Positions 50,566 through 59,640 of a stretch of DNA of 64,000 nt are shown one piece after another. The first letter of the stretch is position 1. Every line of letters begins with the position of its first letter. This DNA comes from Pseudomonas citronellolis. Its GTDB lineage: Bacteria > Pseudomonadota > Gammaproteobacteria > Pseudomonadales > Pseudomonadaceae. The stretch is from the NCBI RefSeq assembly GCF_900112375.1, contig NZ_FOLS01000004.1:186001-250000 (forward strand), read 5' to 3'. Both the position numbers and the translations under genes were made by a program. A model generated the notes under the pieces. It was given only the letters and a program-made list of their open reading frames with translations, had not been told where the DNA came from and did not search any database.

Positions 50566-51343
50566 CGACCAGGTCCATCAGCGCGGCGACGGTGCCCTCG
50601 TCGTCGGACAGCGGCTCGGCCAACCCGGCGCGGCACGCCTCGCGCGGCGCCAGCCCGGCATGGATCAGCCGCGCGGTGAGCACCAACAGGCGCGTCGAGC
50701 AGACTTCCTCCAGCTCCTGCCGCCCCAGGCGGCGCAGGGCCACGCCCAGTTGCGCCAGGCGCTGGGCCAGCTCGCGGTCGACGTTGGCCTCGCGGGCGAT
50801 GATGCCCGCCTCCACCTCCGCCGCCGGGTAATCGAAGCGCAGCGCCACGAAGCGCTGGCGGGTGCTCGGCTTCATGCCCTTGAGCAGGTTCTGGTAGCCG
50901 GGGTTGTAGGACACCACCAGCATGAAGCCGGGCGGCGCCACCAGCGACTCGCCGGTGCGCTCGATGAACAGCTCGCGGCGATCGTCGGCCAGCGGGTGCA
51001 GCACCACCACCGTGTCCTGGCGCGCCTCGACCACCTCGTCGAGGTAGCAGATGCCGCCCTCGCGCACCGCGCGGGTCAGCGGGCCGTCCTGCCACCAGGT
51101 GCCGTCGCTGCCGATCAGGTGGCGGCCCACCAGGTCCGCCGCCGACAGGTCGTCGTGGCAGGCCACGGTGTACAGCGGCCGGCCCAGGCGCTGCGCCATG
51201 TGCTGGACGAAGCGCGTCTTGCCGCAGCCGGTGGGGCCCTTGATCAGCACCGGCATGCCTTGCGCCGCGGCTTCGCTGAACAGCGTCACCTCGTTGCCGC
51301 TGGGCTGGTAGAAGAGCGGAAGTTCCTGGGCGGGGGCGTTCAT
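50549..51343 (-). CDS. norQ: MoxR-type AAA ATPase NorQ/NirQ
   Basis: 264 residues. Walker A GPTGCGKT (residues 36-43), Walker B GGICYLDEVVEARQDTV, sensor region MLVVSYNPGYQNLLKGMKPSTRQRF. Acts with NorD to mature NorCB (called NirQ in nirS organisms). ATG 51343 chosen (MNAPAQELPLFYQ). First gene of norQEF; the perfect Anr/Dnr box 83 bases upstream is shared with the divergent cytochrome gene, although I see no good minus-strand -10 at class II distance. Confidence 0.93.
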   Translation of the reverse strand: MNAPAQELPLFYQPSGNEVTLFSEAAAQGMPVLIKGPTGCGKTRFVQHMAQRLGRPLYTVACHDDLSAADLVGRHLIGSDGTWWQDGPLTRAVREGGICYLDEVVEARQDTVVVLHPLADDRRELFIERTGESLVAPPGFMLVVSYNPGYQNLLKGMKPSTRQRFVALRFDYPAAEVEAGIIAREANVDRELAQRLAQLGVALRRLGRQELEEVCSTRLLVLTARLIHAGLAPREACRAGLAEPLSDDEGTVAALMDLVDVHFA

Positions 51344-51425
51344 GGGCGGGGGGTCTCCATCGGGTTCCACGGCTTGGCACGCTAGCCAGCGCGACGATCC
51401 GCCTCAAGCGCCGCGCCGGAAGTTC

Positions 51426-51468
51426 TTGATTGTCATCAAGCGCCCGCGCGAAGGGCCCCTCCTAGAAT
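51426..51468 (+). promoter_or_regulatory. Anr/Dnr box and -10 of the c551-nos operon
   Basis: TTGATTGTCATCAA (51426-51439), perfect consensus. On the plus strand TAGAAT (51463-51468) gives a start near 51474, 41.5 bases from the box centre. The same box may also serve norQ on the minus strand. Confidence 0.88.
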
Positions 51469-51542
51469 CGCAGCCACCGCCGGGCGGGACGCCGGCATCT
51501 GGATCCGGCGCTGCGGCGCCAAGCCTGCGAGGAAAGAGAACC

Positions 51543-51854
51543 ATGAACAAAGCAATGGCCGTACTGCTGGCCGCCGGGTTGCTGGCACAGGCGCCAGCCT
51601 TCGCCAGCAGCGCCGAGGACCTGTTCAAGGCCAAGGCCTGCGTGGCCTGCCACACGCTGGACAAGAAGCTGGTGGGCCCGGCCTTCCATGACGTGGCGAA
51701 GAAGTACGGCGACCAGTCCGACGGCGTGGCCCACGTGATGCACAGCATCCGCAAGGGCAGCCAGGGCGTCTGGGGCGCGATGCCGATGCCGCCCAACGCC
51801 GTCAGCGAGGACGAGGCCAAGACCCTGGCCGAGTGGATAGTCACGCTCAAGTAA
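51543..51854 (+). CDS. nirM: Cytochrome c551-type electron carrier (NirM-like)
   Basis: 103 residues: signal peptide ending near residue 21 (MNKAMAVLLAAGLLAQAPAFA), then a mature protein of about 82 residues with haem site Cys33-Cys36-His37 (CVACHTLDKKLVGPAFHDVAKKYG) and the Met ligand in GSQGVWGAMPMPPNAVS, nearly the wording of PAO1 NirM. Periplasmic donor to nitrite reductase and other denitrification enzymes. It directly precedes nosR by 25 bases and has its own Anr/Dnr promoter, so it heads the nos operon. Confidence 0.92.
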   Translation: MNKAMAVLLAAGLLAQAPAFASSAEDLFKAKACVACHTLDKKLVGPAFHDVAKKYGDQSDGVAHVMHSIRKGSQGVWGAMPMPPNAVSEDEAKTLAEWIVTLK

Positions 51855-51879
51855 GTTGTCGCCGAGGGGAGGAAACCCG

Positions 51880-54069
51880 ATGGCCGCCGACCAGGATGCC
51901 CACTGTAGAACGGAGCCCGATGCCGGGCGCAAAGGCGCCGTCTGGTGCCTCCATCTGCTGCTGGGCTGGCTGCTGCTACTGGTCGGCCTGGCCGCCCACG
52001 GCGCCGAACTCAGCGACCTGGAGCGCACGCGCATCACCCAGGTGTTCCCCGGCGTCGAGCGCATCGGCGACGCCGAGGGCGAATTCGGCGTGCGCCGCCT
52101 GTTCAAGGGCGACGAGCTGCTCGGCTACGCCTTCCAGAGCATCCGCGTCACGCAGATGCCGGCCTATTCCGGCAAGCCGATCAACCTGCAGGTGATCCTC
52201 GATCCCCATGCGGTGATCCGCGACGCCTATGTGCTGGAACACCACGAGCCGATCCTGCTGATCGGCATCCCCGTCGAGAAACTGCATGCCTTCACCGCCG
52301 GTTATGCCGGCGTGCGGGCCGACCAGCGCGTGGTGGTCGGCCGCTCCAGCGACGCCCAGACGACCACCATCGATGCCGTCGCCGGCGCCACTGTCACCGT
52401 GATGGTGGTCAACGAGATCGTCATGCGCGCCGCCCATACCGTGGCGGTGTCCCTGGGGCTGATCGAGGACGGCGGCAGCGTGCGGCCCAAGCCCGCGCAG
52501 GTGCGCCTGGAGGCCTTCCAGCCGGCGACCTGGGCCGAGCTGACCGGCAACGGCGCGATCCGCCGCCTGCAACTGAACCGCGGGCAGATCGACGACGCCT
52601 TCAAGGGCACCGAGGCCGCCAGCGTCGGCGCGGCCGATGCGGCGCACCGGGCGGACGACTTCATCGACCTCTACACCGCCCTGCTCAACCCGCCAACCGT
52701 CGGCCGCAACCTGCTGGGCGAGCGCCAGTACCAGGAGCTGATGGACTCGCTGAAACCCGGCGAATACGCCATCGCCGTGCTGGGCAACGGCCAGTATTCG
52801 TTCAAGGGCTCGGGCTACGTGCGCGGCGGCATCTTCGACCGGGTGCAGCTGCGCCAGTTCGGCGACATCCTCAGCTTCCGCGACCTCGACTACCAGCGCC
52901 TGTCCGACGTCTACGCCGAGGGCATGCCGGCCTTCGCCGAGATGGCCATCTTCATCGTCCGCGCCCAGCACCGCTTCGACCCCGGCACGCCGTGGAACCT
53001 GGAGCTGCTGGTGCGCCGCCAGACCGGCCCGGTGGCCAGCCTGTTCACCAGCTTCGCCCTGCCCTACCAGACGCCCGAGGCCTACCTGCTGCGGCCGCAG
53101 CCCAGCGCCGAGGAACTGGCGGCCCTGGAAGAGGCCAAGCGCCCCCTGTGGCTGCGCATCTGGTACCAGAAGAGCTTCCGGATCGGCGTGCTGCTCGGCG
53201 CCCTGGCGCTGCTCGCCACCATCCTCTTCCTGCAGGACGCCCTCACCCGCCGCCCGCACCTGCTGCACTGGGTGCGCCGCGGCTACCTGGCGTTCACCCT
53301 GGTGTTCATCGGCTGGTACTGCCTGGGCCAGCTGTCGGTGGTCAACGTGCTCACCTTCGTCCACGCGCTGTTCGAAGGCTTCCGCTGGGAGCTGTTCCTC
53401 AGCGACCCCATCCTGTTCATCCTCTGGACCTTCACCGCCGCCAGCGTGCTGCTCTGGGGACGCGGCGTGTTCTGCGGCTGGCTGTGCCCGTTCGGCGCCC
53501 TGCAGGAGCTGCTCAACGAGGCCGCGCGCAAGCTGCGGGTGCCGCAGTTCGAATTGCCCTTCGCGGTCCACGAACGGCTCTGGGCGATCAAGTACATCAT
53601 CCTGCTGGCGCTGTTCGGCCTGTCCCTCGAATCGCTCTCCACTGCCGAGCGCGCCGCCGAGGTGGAGCCGTTCAAGACCGCCATCACCCTGGGCTTCGCC
53701 CGCCAGTGGGGCTTCGTCGCCTACGCCGCCGGCCTGCTGCTGGTCAACCTGTTCACCCGCAAGGTCTATTGCCGCTACCTCTGCCCGCTCGGCGCGGCCC
53801 TGGCCATCCCCGGCAAGGCGCGCCTGTTCGACTGGCTCAAGCGGCGCAAGGAATGCGGCCAACCCTGCCAGCTGTGCGCCCGCGAATGCGAGATCCAGGC
53901 CATCCACCCGGACGGCCGGATCAACGCCAACGAGTGTCACTACTGCCTCGACTGCCAACTCACCTACCACGACGAAAACAAGTGCCCGCCGCTGGTGAAC
54001 AAGCGCAAGAAACGTAGCAAGCAGGCACCGGCGGACGACGGCGAGCGGATCGCCGTGCGCCAACTCTGA
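51880..54069 (+). CDS. nosR: Nitrous-oxide reductase regulator/electron donor NosR
   Basis: 729 residues. Signal/anchor segment [20 protein letters not shown], a periplasmic FMN-binding domain with the flavinylation motif [10 protein letters not shown] (Thr near residue 175), about five membrane helices, two CxxxCP motifs (CGWLCP, CRYLCP) and a C-terminal cytoplasmic polyferredoxin ([19 protein letters not shown] and CHYCLDC) for [4Fe-4S] clusters. Supplies electrons to NosZ and is needed for its expression. ATG 51880 has a GGGGAGG ribosome site; a TTG at 51856 is less likely. Confidence 0.95.
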   Translation: MAADQDAHCRTEPDAGRKGAVWCLHLLLGWLLLLVGLAAHGAELSDLERTRITQVFPGVERIGDAEGEFGVRRLFKGDELLGYAFQSIRVTQMPAYSGKPINLQVILDPHAVIRDAYVLEHHEPILLIGIPVEKLHAFTAGYAGVRADQRVVVGRSSDAQTTTIDAVAGATVTVMVVNEIVMRAAHTVAVSLGLIEDGGSVRPKPAQVRLEAFQPATWAELTGNGAIRRLQLNRGQIDDAFKGTEAASVGAADAAHRADDFIDLYTALLNPPTVGRNLLGERQYQELMDSLKPGEYAIAVLGNGQYSFKGSGYVRGGIFDRVQLRQFGDILSFRDLDYQRLSDVYAEGMPAFAEMAIFIVRAQHRFDPGTPWNLELLVRRQTGPVASLFTSFALPYQTPEAYLLRPQPSAEELAALEEAKRPLWLRIWYQKSFRIGVLLGALALLATILFLQDALTRRPHLLHWVRRGYLAFTLVFIGWYCLGQLSVVNVLTFVHALFEGFRWELFLSDPILFILWTFTAASVLLWGRGVFCGWLCPFGALQELLNEAARKLRVPQFELPFAVHERLWAIKYIILLALFGLSLESLSTAERAAEVEPFKTAITLGFARQWGFVAYAAGLLLVNLFTRKVYCRYLCPLGAALAIPGKARLFDWLKRRKECGQPCQLCARECEIQAIHPDGRINANECHYCLDCQLTYHDENKCPPLVNKRKKRSKQAPADDGERIAVRQL

Positions 54070-54106
54070 TGCGCCAATTTTGAATAGCAACTTGGGAGGA
54101 TCGGAC

Positions 54107-56020
54107 ATGAACGAGAAGAAACACCCGCAACCCGAAGACGCCAGCGGCTTCAGCCGCCGTGACTTCCTCGGCGCCTCGGCGGTCACCGGCGCCGCGGCGC
54201 TGGTCGGTGCCAGCGCCCTGGGCGGCGCGGTGATCCCGCGCGAGGCCTGGGCCGACACGGTCAAGGCGGCGCAGGCCAAGGCCCACGTCGGCCCCGGCGA
54301 GCTGGACGAGTACTACGGCTTCTGGAGCGGCGGCCACTCCGGCGAGGTGCGGGTGCTGGGCATCCCCTCGATGCGCGAGCTGATGCGCATCCCGGTGTTC
54401 AACGTCGACTCGGCCACCGGCTGGGGCCTGACCAACGAGAGCAAGCACATCCTCGGCGACAGCGCGCGCTTCCACAACGGCGACTGCCACCACCCGCACA
54501 TCTCCATGACCGACGGCAAGTACGATGGCAAGTACCTGTTCATCAACGACAAGGCCAACAGCCGCGTCGCGCGCATCCGCCTGGACATCATGAAGTGCGA
54601 CAGGATCGTCACCGTCCCCAACGTCCAGGCCATCCACGGCCTGCGCCTGCAGAAGGTGCCGCACACCAAGTACGTGTTCTGCAACGCCGAGTTCATCATT
54701 CCCCACCCCAACGACGGCTCCAGCTTCGACCCCGGCGCGGACAACGCCTTCACCATGTACAACGCCATCGACGCCGAGACCATGGAGGTGGCCTGGCAGG
54801 TGATCGTCGACGGCAACCTGGACAACACCGACATGGACTACACCGGCCGCTTCGCCGCCTCCACCTGCTACAACTCGGAGAAGGCGGTGGACCTGGCCGG
54901 CATGATGCGCAACGAGCGCGACTGGGTGGTGGTGTTCGACATCCCGCGCATCGAGGCCGAGATCAAGGCCAAGCGCTTCGTCACCCTGGGCGACTCCAAG
55001 GTCCCGGTGGTCGACGGCCGCCGCAAGGACGGCAAGGACAGCGCGGTGACGCGCTACATCCCGGTGCCGAAGAACCCCCACGGCCTGAACACCTCGCCGG
55101 ACGGCAAGTACTTCATCGCCAACGGCAAGCTGTCGCCGACCTGCAGCATGATCGCCATCGACAAACTGCCGGACCTCTTCGCCGGCAAGCTCAAGGACCC
55201 GCGCGAGACCATAGTCGCCGAGCCGGAGCTGGGCCTGGGCCCGCTGCACACCACCTTCGACGGCCGCGGCAACGCCTACACCACGCTGTTCATCGACAGC
55301 CAGCTGGTGAAGTGGAACCTGGAGGACGCGGTGCGCGCCTACAAGGGCGAGAAGGTCGACTACATCCGCCAGAAGCTCGACGTGCACTACCAGCCGGGGC
55401 ACAACCACGCCTCGCTCTGCGAGACCCGCGAAGCCGACGGCAAGTGGGTGGTGGTGCTGAGCAAGTTCTCCAAGGACCGCTTCCTGCTCACCGGCCCGCT
55501 GCACCCGGAGAACGACCAGTTGATCGACATCTCCGGCGACGAGATGCAACTGGTCCACGACGGCCCCACCTTCGCCGAGCCGCACGACTGCATCATGGCC
55601 CGCCGCGACCAGATCAAGCCGCGCAAGATCTGGTCGCGCGACGACCCCTTCTTCGCCCCGACCGTGGCCCGGGCGAAGAAGGACGGCATCGACCTGCTCA
55701 AGGACAACAAGGTCATCCGCGACGGCAAGCAGGTGCGCGTGTACATGACCTCCATGGCGCCCACCTACGGGATCACCGAGTTCACCGTGAAGCAGGGTGA
55801 CGAGGTCACGGTGACCATCACCAACCTCGACGAGATCGAGGACGTGACCCACGGCTTCGCCATGGTCAACCACGGCGTGAACATGGAGATCAGCCCGCAG
55901 CAGACCTCGTCCATCACCTTCGTCGCCGACAGGCCCGGGGTGCACTGGTACTACTGCAGCTGGTTCTGCCATGCCCTGCACATGGAAATGGTCGGCCGCA
56001 TGCTGGTGGAAAAGGCCTGA
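54107..56020 (+). CDS. nosZ: Nitrous-oxide reductase NosZ (clade I)
   Basis: 637 residues. Reduces N2O to N2 in the periplasm. Tat signal with [19 protein letters not shown], the mark of clade I. Seven-bladed propeller with the His residues of the CuZ cluster ([58 protein letters not shown]) and a C-terminal cupredoxin CuA domain with Cys617, Cys621, His625 and Met628 ([12 protein letters not shown]). RBS GGGAGGA precedes ATG 54107, 37 bases after nosR; no separate Anr/Dnr box. Confidence 0.97.
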   Translation: MNEKKHPQPEDASGFSRRDFLGASAVTGAAALVGASALGGAVIPREAWADTVKAAQAKAHVGPGELDEYYGFWSGGHSGEVRVLGIPSMRELMRIPVFNVDSATGWGLTNESKHILGDSARFHNGDCHHPHISMTDGKYDGKYLFINDKANSRVARIRLDIMKCDRIVTVPNVQAIHGLRLQKVPHTKYVFCNAEFIIPHPNDGSSFDPGADNAFTMYNAIDAETMEVAWQVIVDGNLDNTDMDYTGRFAASTCYNSEKAVDLAGMMRNERDWVVVFDIPRIEAEIKAKRFVTLGDSKVPVVDGRRKDGKDSAVTRYIPVPKNPHGLNTSPDGKYFIANGKLSPTCSMIAIDKLPDLFAGKLKDPRETIVAEPELGLGPLHTTFDGRGNAYTTLFIDSQLVKWNLEDAVRAYKGEKVDYIRQKLDVHYQPGHNHASLCETREADGKWVVVLSKFSKDRFLLTGPLHPENDQLIDISGDEMQLVHDGPTFAEPHDCIMARRDQIKPRKIWSRDDPFFAPTVARAKKDGIDLLKDNKVIRDGKQVRVYMTSMAPTYGITEFTVKQGDEVTVTITNLDEIEDVTHGFAMVNHGVNMEISPQQTSSITFVADRPGVHWYYCSWFCHALHMEMVGRMLVEKA

Positions 56021-56034
56021 TACGGGCCGCGGGC

Positions 56035-56060
56035 GCTGCCGGGCTCGGGGGCCCGGCAGC
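56035..56060. other. Stem-loop between nosZ and nosD
   Basis: GCTGCCGGGC-TCGGGG-GCCCGGCAGC: a perfect 10-bp GC stem 14 bases after the nosZ stop, without T tract. Likely stabilises the nosRZ part of the transcript and lowers expression of nosDFYL. Confidence 0.6.
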
Positions 56061-56095
56061 CGCCACCTGCAAACGCCCCCGGAGGATGCTTCCGC

Positions 56096-57367
56096 GTGCC
56101 CACTTCCCGCGCCTGCCTCGCCCTGCTGCTGACGCTCGCCGGCCCCGCGCTGGCCGCGCTGCAGCCAATCGACGAGCTGCCCCTGCGCGCCGCGGGCGAA
56201 GGACAGTGGACGCTGGCGGCCGGCACCTACGCCGGCCACTTCCTCATCGACCGGCCCATGCACCTGCGCTGCGAGGACGGCGCCACTTTCGATGGCCAGG
56301 GCGAGGGCAGCGCCCTCACCGTGCGCAGCGCCGAGGTCACCCTCGAAGGCTGCCGGGTGCGCAACTGGGGCCGCAACCTGACCGACATGGACTCGGCGAT
56401 CTTCGTCGAGAAGCGCGCCCGCGGCGTGGTCCTGCGCGGCAACCGGCTGCAGGGCCCGGGCTTCGGCATCTGGCTCGACGCCAGCGAAGACGCCCAGGTG
56501 CTGGACAACCGCATCGAGGGCGATGTGCAACTGCGCTCCCAGGACCGCGGCAACGGCATCCACCTCTACGCGGTGCGCAACGCCCTGGTGCGCGGCAACC
56601 AGGTGCGCCACACCCGCGACGGCGTCTACATCGACACCGCCAACGACAGCGCCATCGAGCACAACCGCCTGGAAGACCTGCGCTACGGCGTGCACTACAT
56701 GTTCACCAACGACAGCCGGGTGATCGGCAACCTGACCCGCCACACCCGCACCGGCTACGCGCTGATGCAGAGCCGCAAGCTCAGCGTGATCGGCAACCGC
56801 TCGGTGGACGACGAGAACTACGGCATCCTGATGAACTACATCACCTATTCGACCCTCGAAGGCAACCGCGTCGAGGGCGTGCGCAGCGGCAGCGGCGTGA
56901 CCGGCGAAGGCATGATCGCCGGCGCCGAGGGCAAGGCGCTGTTCATCTACAACTCGCTGTACAACCGCATCGAGGGCAACCGCCTGGCCGGCAGCGCCCT
57001 GGGCATCCACCTGACCGCGGGCTCGGAGGACAACCGCATCGCCGGCAACGCCTTCGTCGGCAACCGCCGGCAGGTGCTCTACGTGGCCAACCGCACCCAG
57101 GAATGGTCGGTCGACGGCCGCGGCAACTACTGGAGCGACTACCTGGGCTGGGACCGCGACGACGACGGCCTGGGCGACGTCTTCTACGAGCCCAACGACA
57201 ACGTCGACCGCCTGCTGTGGCTGTACCCGCAGGTGCGCCTGCTGCTCGCCAGCCCATCCATCGAACTGCTGCGCTGGGTGCAGCGCGCCTTCCCGGTGAC
57301 GCGCTCGCCGGGGGTGCGCGACAGCCACCCGCTGATGCGCGAACCGCAAGCGGAGGCGTCCCCATGA
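56096..57367 (+). CDS. nosD: NosD: periplasmic copper-centre maturation protein
   Basis: 423 residues. Signal peptide [20 protein letters not shown], then a right-handed parallel beta-helix (carbohydrate-binding CASH repeats): many turns of the GNRxxG/NxIxGN type, for example [43 protein letters not shown]. With NosFY it supplies sulfur or assists CuZ assembly on NosZ. Start is GTG 56096 with GGAGG 10 bases upstream; the nearby ATG at 56086 is out of frame. Its TGA overlaps the nosF ATG. Confidence 0.94.
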   Translation: MPTSRACLALLLTLAGPALAALQPIDELPLRAAGEGQWTLAAGTYAGHFLIDRPMHLRCEDGATFDGQGEGSALTVRSAEVTLEGCRVRNWGRNLTDMDSAIFVEKRARGVVLRGNRLQGPGFGIWLDASEDAQVLDNRIEGDVQLRSQDRGNGIHLYAVRNALVRGNQVRHTRDGVYIDTANDSAIEHNRLEDLRYGVHYMFTNDSRVIGNLTRHTRTGYALMQSRKLSVIGNRSVDDENYGILMNYITYSTLEGNRVEGVRSGSGVTGEGMIAGAEGKALFIYNSLYNRIEGNRLAGSALGIHLTAGSEDNRIAGNAFVGNRRQVLYVANRTQEWSVDGRGNYWSDYLGWDRDDDGLGDVFYEPNDNVDRLLWLYPQVRLLLASPSIELLRWVQRAFPVTRSPGVRDSHPLMREPQAEASP

Positions 57368-58278
57368 AGCTGCTGCAAATCCAGGGCGCCAGCCTGCGCT
57401 ACGGCGCCTTCACCGCCCTGCACGGGCTCGACCTGGACCTGGCCGCCGGCGAAGTGCTCGGCCTGCTCGGCCACAACGGCGCCGGCAAGACCACCAGCAT
57501 CAAGCTGATGCTCGGCCTGCTGCACCCCGACTCGGGCAGCGTGCGGGTGTTCGGCCACGCCGCCGACGCCCCCGCGGTGCGCCGCCAGCTCGGCTTCCTC
57601 CCGGAGAACGTCACCTTCTACCCGCAGCTGACCGGCCGCGAGACCCTGCGCCATTTCGCCCGCCTGAAGGGCGCGGCCGCCGCCGAGGTGGACGCGCTGC
57701 TGGAACAGGTGGGCCTGACCCAGGCCGCCAACCGGCGCCTGAAGACCTACTCCAAGGGCATGCGCCAGCGCCTCGGCCTGGCCCAGGCGATCCTCGGTCG
57801 GCCGCGCCTGCTGCTGCTCGACGAGCCCAGCGTGGGCCTCGACCCGCTGGCCACCGTCGAGCTCTACCGCCTGCTCGACCGCCTGCGCAACCAGGGCACC
57901 GGGGTCATCCTCTGCTCCCACGTGCTGCCCGGCGTCGAATCCCACATCGACCGCGCCGCCATCCTCGCCCACGGCCGCCTGCTGACCTGCGGCAGCCTCG
58001 CCGAGCTGCGCCGCGAGGCCGGCCTGCCGACGCGCATCCGCATCGCCGGCCCGCGCAACGAACACTGGCTGGCCCACTGGCGCAACAGCGGCTACGCCGT
58101 GCGCGCCCTGGATGGCGGGCGCATCGAGCTGCTGGCCGACGAAACGCGGCAGCGCCGGCTGCTGCAGGCGCTGCTGGAAGAACAACCCCAGGGCCTGGAG
58201 GTGCTGCCGCCATCGCTGGAGGACCTCTACCTGCACCACATGCAGGACGCCGCGCGCGCCTGCGGAGAAACAGCATGA
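57364..58278 (+). CDS. nosF: NosF: ABC transporter ATPase for NosZ maturation
   Basis: 304 residues. Walker A GHNGAGKT near residues 38-45, signature [15 protein letters not shown], Walker [14 protein letters not shown] and H-loop CSHVLPGVE; the C-terminal part continues beyond the ATPase core as in CcmA-like proteins. Pairs with the membrane protein NosY. Overlaps nosD and nosY by 4 bases each (ATGA), giving tight coupling. Confidence 0.95.
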   Translation: MKLLQIQGASLRYGAFTALHGLDLDLAAGEVLGLLGHNGAGKTTSIKLMLGLLHPDSGSVRVFGHAADAPAVRRQLGFLPENVTFYPQLTGRETLRHFARLKGAAAAEVDALLEQVGLTQAANRRLKTYSKGMRQRLGLAQAILGRPRLLLLDEPSVGLDPLATVELYRLLDRLRNQGTGVILCSHVLPGVESHIDRAAILAHGRLLTCGSLAELRREAGLPTRIRIAGPRNEHWLAHWRNSGYAVRALDGGRIELLADETRQRRLLQALLEEQPQGLEVLPPSLEDLYLHHMQDAARACGETA

Positions 58279-59099
58279 CGCCGGTCTGGCACATCGCCCG
58301 CAAGGAACTGGCCGACGGCCTGCGCAACCGCTGGCTGCTGGCGATCAGCCTGCTGTTCGCCCTGCTCGCCGTGGGCATCGCCTGGTTCGGCGCGGCCACC
58401 GCCGGGCAGGTGGGCTTCACCTCGATCCCGGCGACCATGGCCAGCCTCGCCAGCCTGGCCACCATCCTCATGCCGCTGATCGCCCTGCTGCTGGCCTACG
58501 ACGCCATCGTCGGCGAGGAGGAAGGCGGCACCCTGCTGCTCCTGCTGGCCTACCCGCTGAGCCGCGGCCAGCTGCTGCTGGGCAAGTTCCTCGGCCACGG
58601 GCTGATCCTCGCCCTGGCCACCCTGCTCGGCTTCGCCGCCGCCGCGCTGTCCATCGCCGTGCTGGTGGCGGACATCCAGCTGTCGCAGCTGCTGTGGGCC
58701 TTCGCCCGCTTCATCCTGTCCTCCACCCTGCTCGGCTGGGCCTTCCTGGCCATGGCCTACGCGCTGAGCAGCCGCGTGAGCGAGAAGTCCACCGCCGCCG
58801 GCCTGGCGCTGGGCCTGTGGTTCTTCTTCGTGCTGCTCTTCGACCTGGCCCTGCTGGCCCTGCTGGTGCTCGGCAAGGGCCGCATCAGCCCCGAACTGCT
58901 GCCCTGGCTGCTGTTGCTCAACCCCACCGACATCTACCGCCTGATCAACCTCTCCGGCCTCGGCCCGGAGATCGACGGCGTGCTGGTCCTGGGCCGCGAC
59001 CTGCCGGTGCCCGGCGCCGTGCTCTGGCTGGCCCTGGCGGCCTGGACGCCGGCGGCGCTGGCCCTGGCCTACCGGCTGTTCCGGCGCCGCCCGGCCTGA
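58275..59099 (+). CDS. nosY: NosY: ABC transporter permease for NosZ maturation
   Basis: 274 residues, six membrane helices ([44 protein letters not shown]; and later segments). The [28 protein letters not shown] motif is characteristic of the family. Together with NosF it forms the membrane complex that drives CuZ assembly. Confidence 0.94.
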   Translation: MTPVWHIARKELADGLRNRWLLAISLLFALLAVGIAWFGAATAGQVGFTSIPATMASLASLATILMPLIALLLAYDAIVGEEEGGTLLLLLAYPLSRGQLLLGKFLGHGLILALATLLGFAAAALSIAVLVADIQLSQLLWAFARFILSSTLLGWAFLAMAYALSSRVSEKSTAAGLALGLWFFFVLLFDLALLALLVLGKGRISPELLPWLLLLNPTDIYRLINLSGLGPEIDGVLVLGRDLPVPGAVLWLALAAWTPAALALAYRLFRRRPA

Positions 59100-59122
59100 A
59101 CCCCCACTCCAAGGAGCCCCCG

Positions 59123-59635
59123 ATGCCGCTGCCCCGCCTCTACCTCGCCGCCGCCCTGTTCAGCCTGCTGCTCGCCGGTTGCGGCGACGGCCGCCAGGAC
59201 GCCGCCAACCTCGCCCCGGTGCCCTTCCACGACGGCGACGAATGCCACGTCTGCGGCATGCTCATCGACGGCTTCCCCGGGCCCAAGGGCGAGGCCGTGA
59301 GCGCCGGCAAGGTGCGCAAGTTCTGCTCCACCGCCGAGCTGCTCGGCTGGTGGCTGCAGCCGGAGAACCGCCACGACGGCCAGCGCCTGTACGTGCACGA
59401 CATGGCCCGCAGCGACTGGAACCACCCGGACGACCGCCACCTGATCGACGCCACCAGCGCCTACTACGTGGTGGGCATCCAGCGCCCCGGGGCGATGGGC
59501 GCCACCCTCGCCTCCTTCGGCAACCAGGCCGACGCCGAGCGCCTGGCCAAGGCCGAAGGCGGCCGCGTGCTGCGCTTCAGCGAAATAGACCAGGCCGTGT
59601 TGCAGGGCGTGAGCGGCGACCACGCGCACCGCTGA
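59123..59635 (+). CDS. nosL: NosL: copper-chaperone lipoprotein
   Basis: 170 residues. Lipoprotein signal MPLPRLYLAAALFSLLLAGC, with lipobox Cys20. Copper-binding CHVCGM (Cys41, Cys44, Met46) and GKVRKFCSTAELLGWW, then a NosL domain ending in FGNQADAERLAKAEGGRVLRFSEID. Delivers Cu(I) to the NosDFY-NosZ system. Last gene of the operon; no nosX/apbE follows. A 7-bp stem (AGCGGCC..GGCCGCT, 59635-59654) spans the convergent stops. Confidence 0.94.
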   Translation: MPLPRLYLAAALFSLLLAGCGDGRQDAANLAPVPFHDGDECHVCGMLIDGFPGPKGEAVSAGKVRKFCSTAELLGWWLQPENRHDGQRLYVHDMARSDWNHPDDRHLIDATSAYYVVGIQRPGAMGATLASFGNQADAERLAKAEGGRVLRFSEIDQAVLQGVSGDHAHR

Positions 59636-59640
59636 GCGGC

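Noticed and set aside
51543-51854. The c551 gene as evidence of a nirS locus
   Set aside because: No cd1 nitrite reductase or haem d1 biosynthesis genes occur in the window; the nitrite reductase is NirK.
54079-54092. TTGAATAGCAACTT upstream of nosZ as an Anr/Dnr box
   Set aside because: Only the first half-site matches; nosZ is better explained by read-through from the c551-nosR promoter.
53960-57349. An 1129-codon open frame antisense to nosR/nosZ/nosD
   Set aside because: Mirror frame of the nos genes; repetitive Val/Ala/His/Gly translation, no family resemblance.
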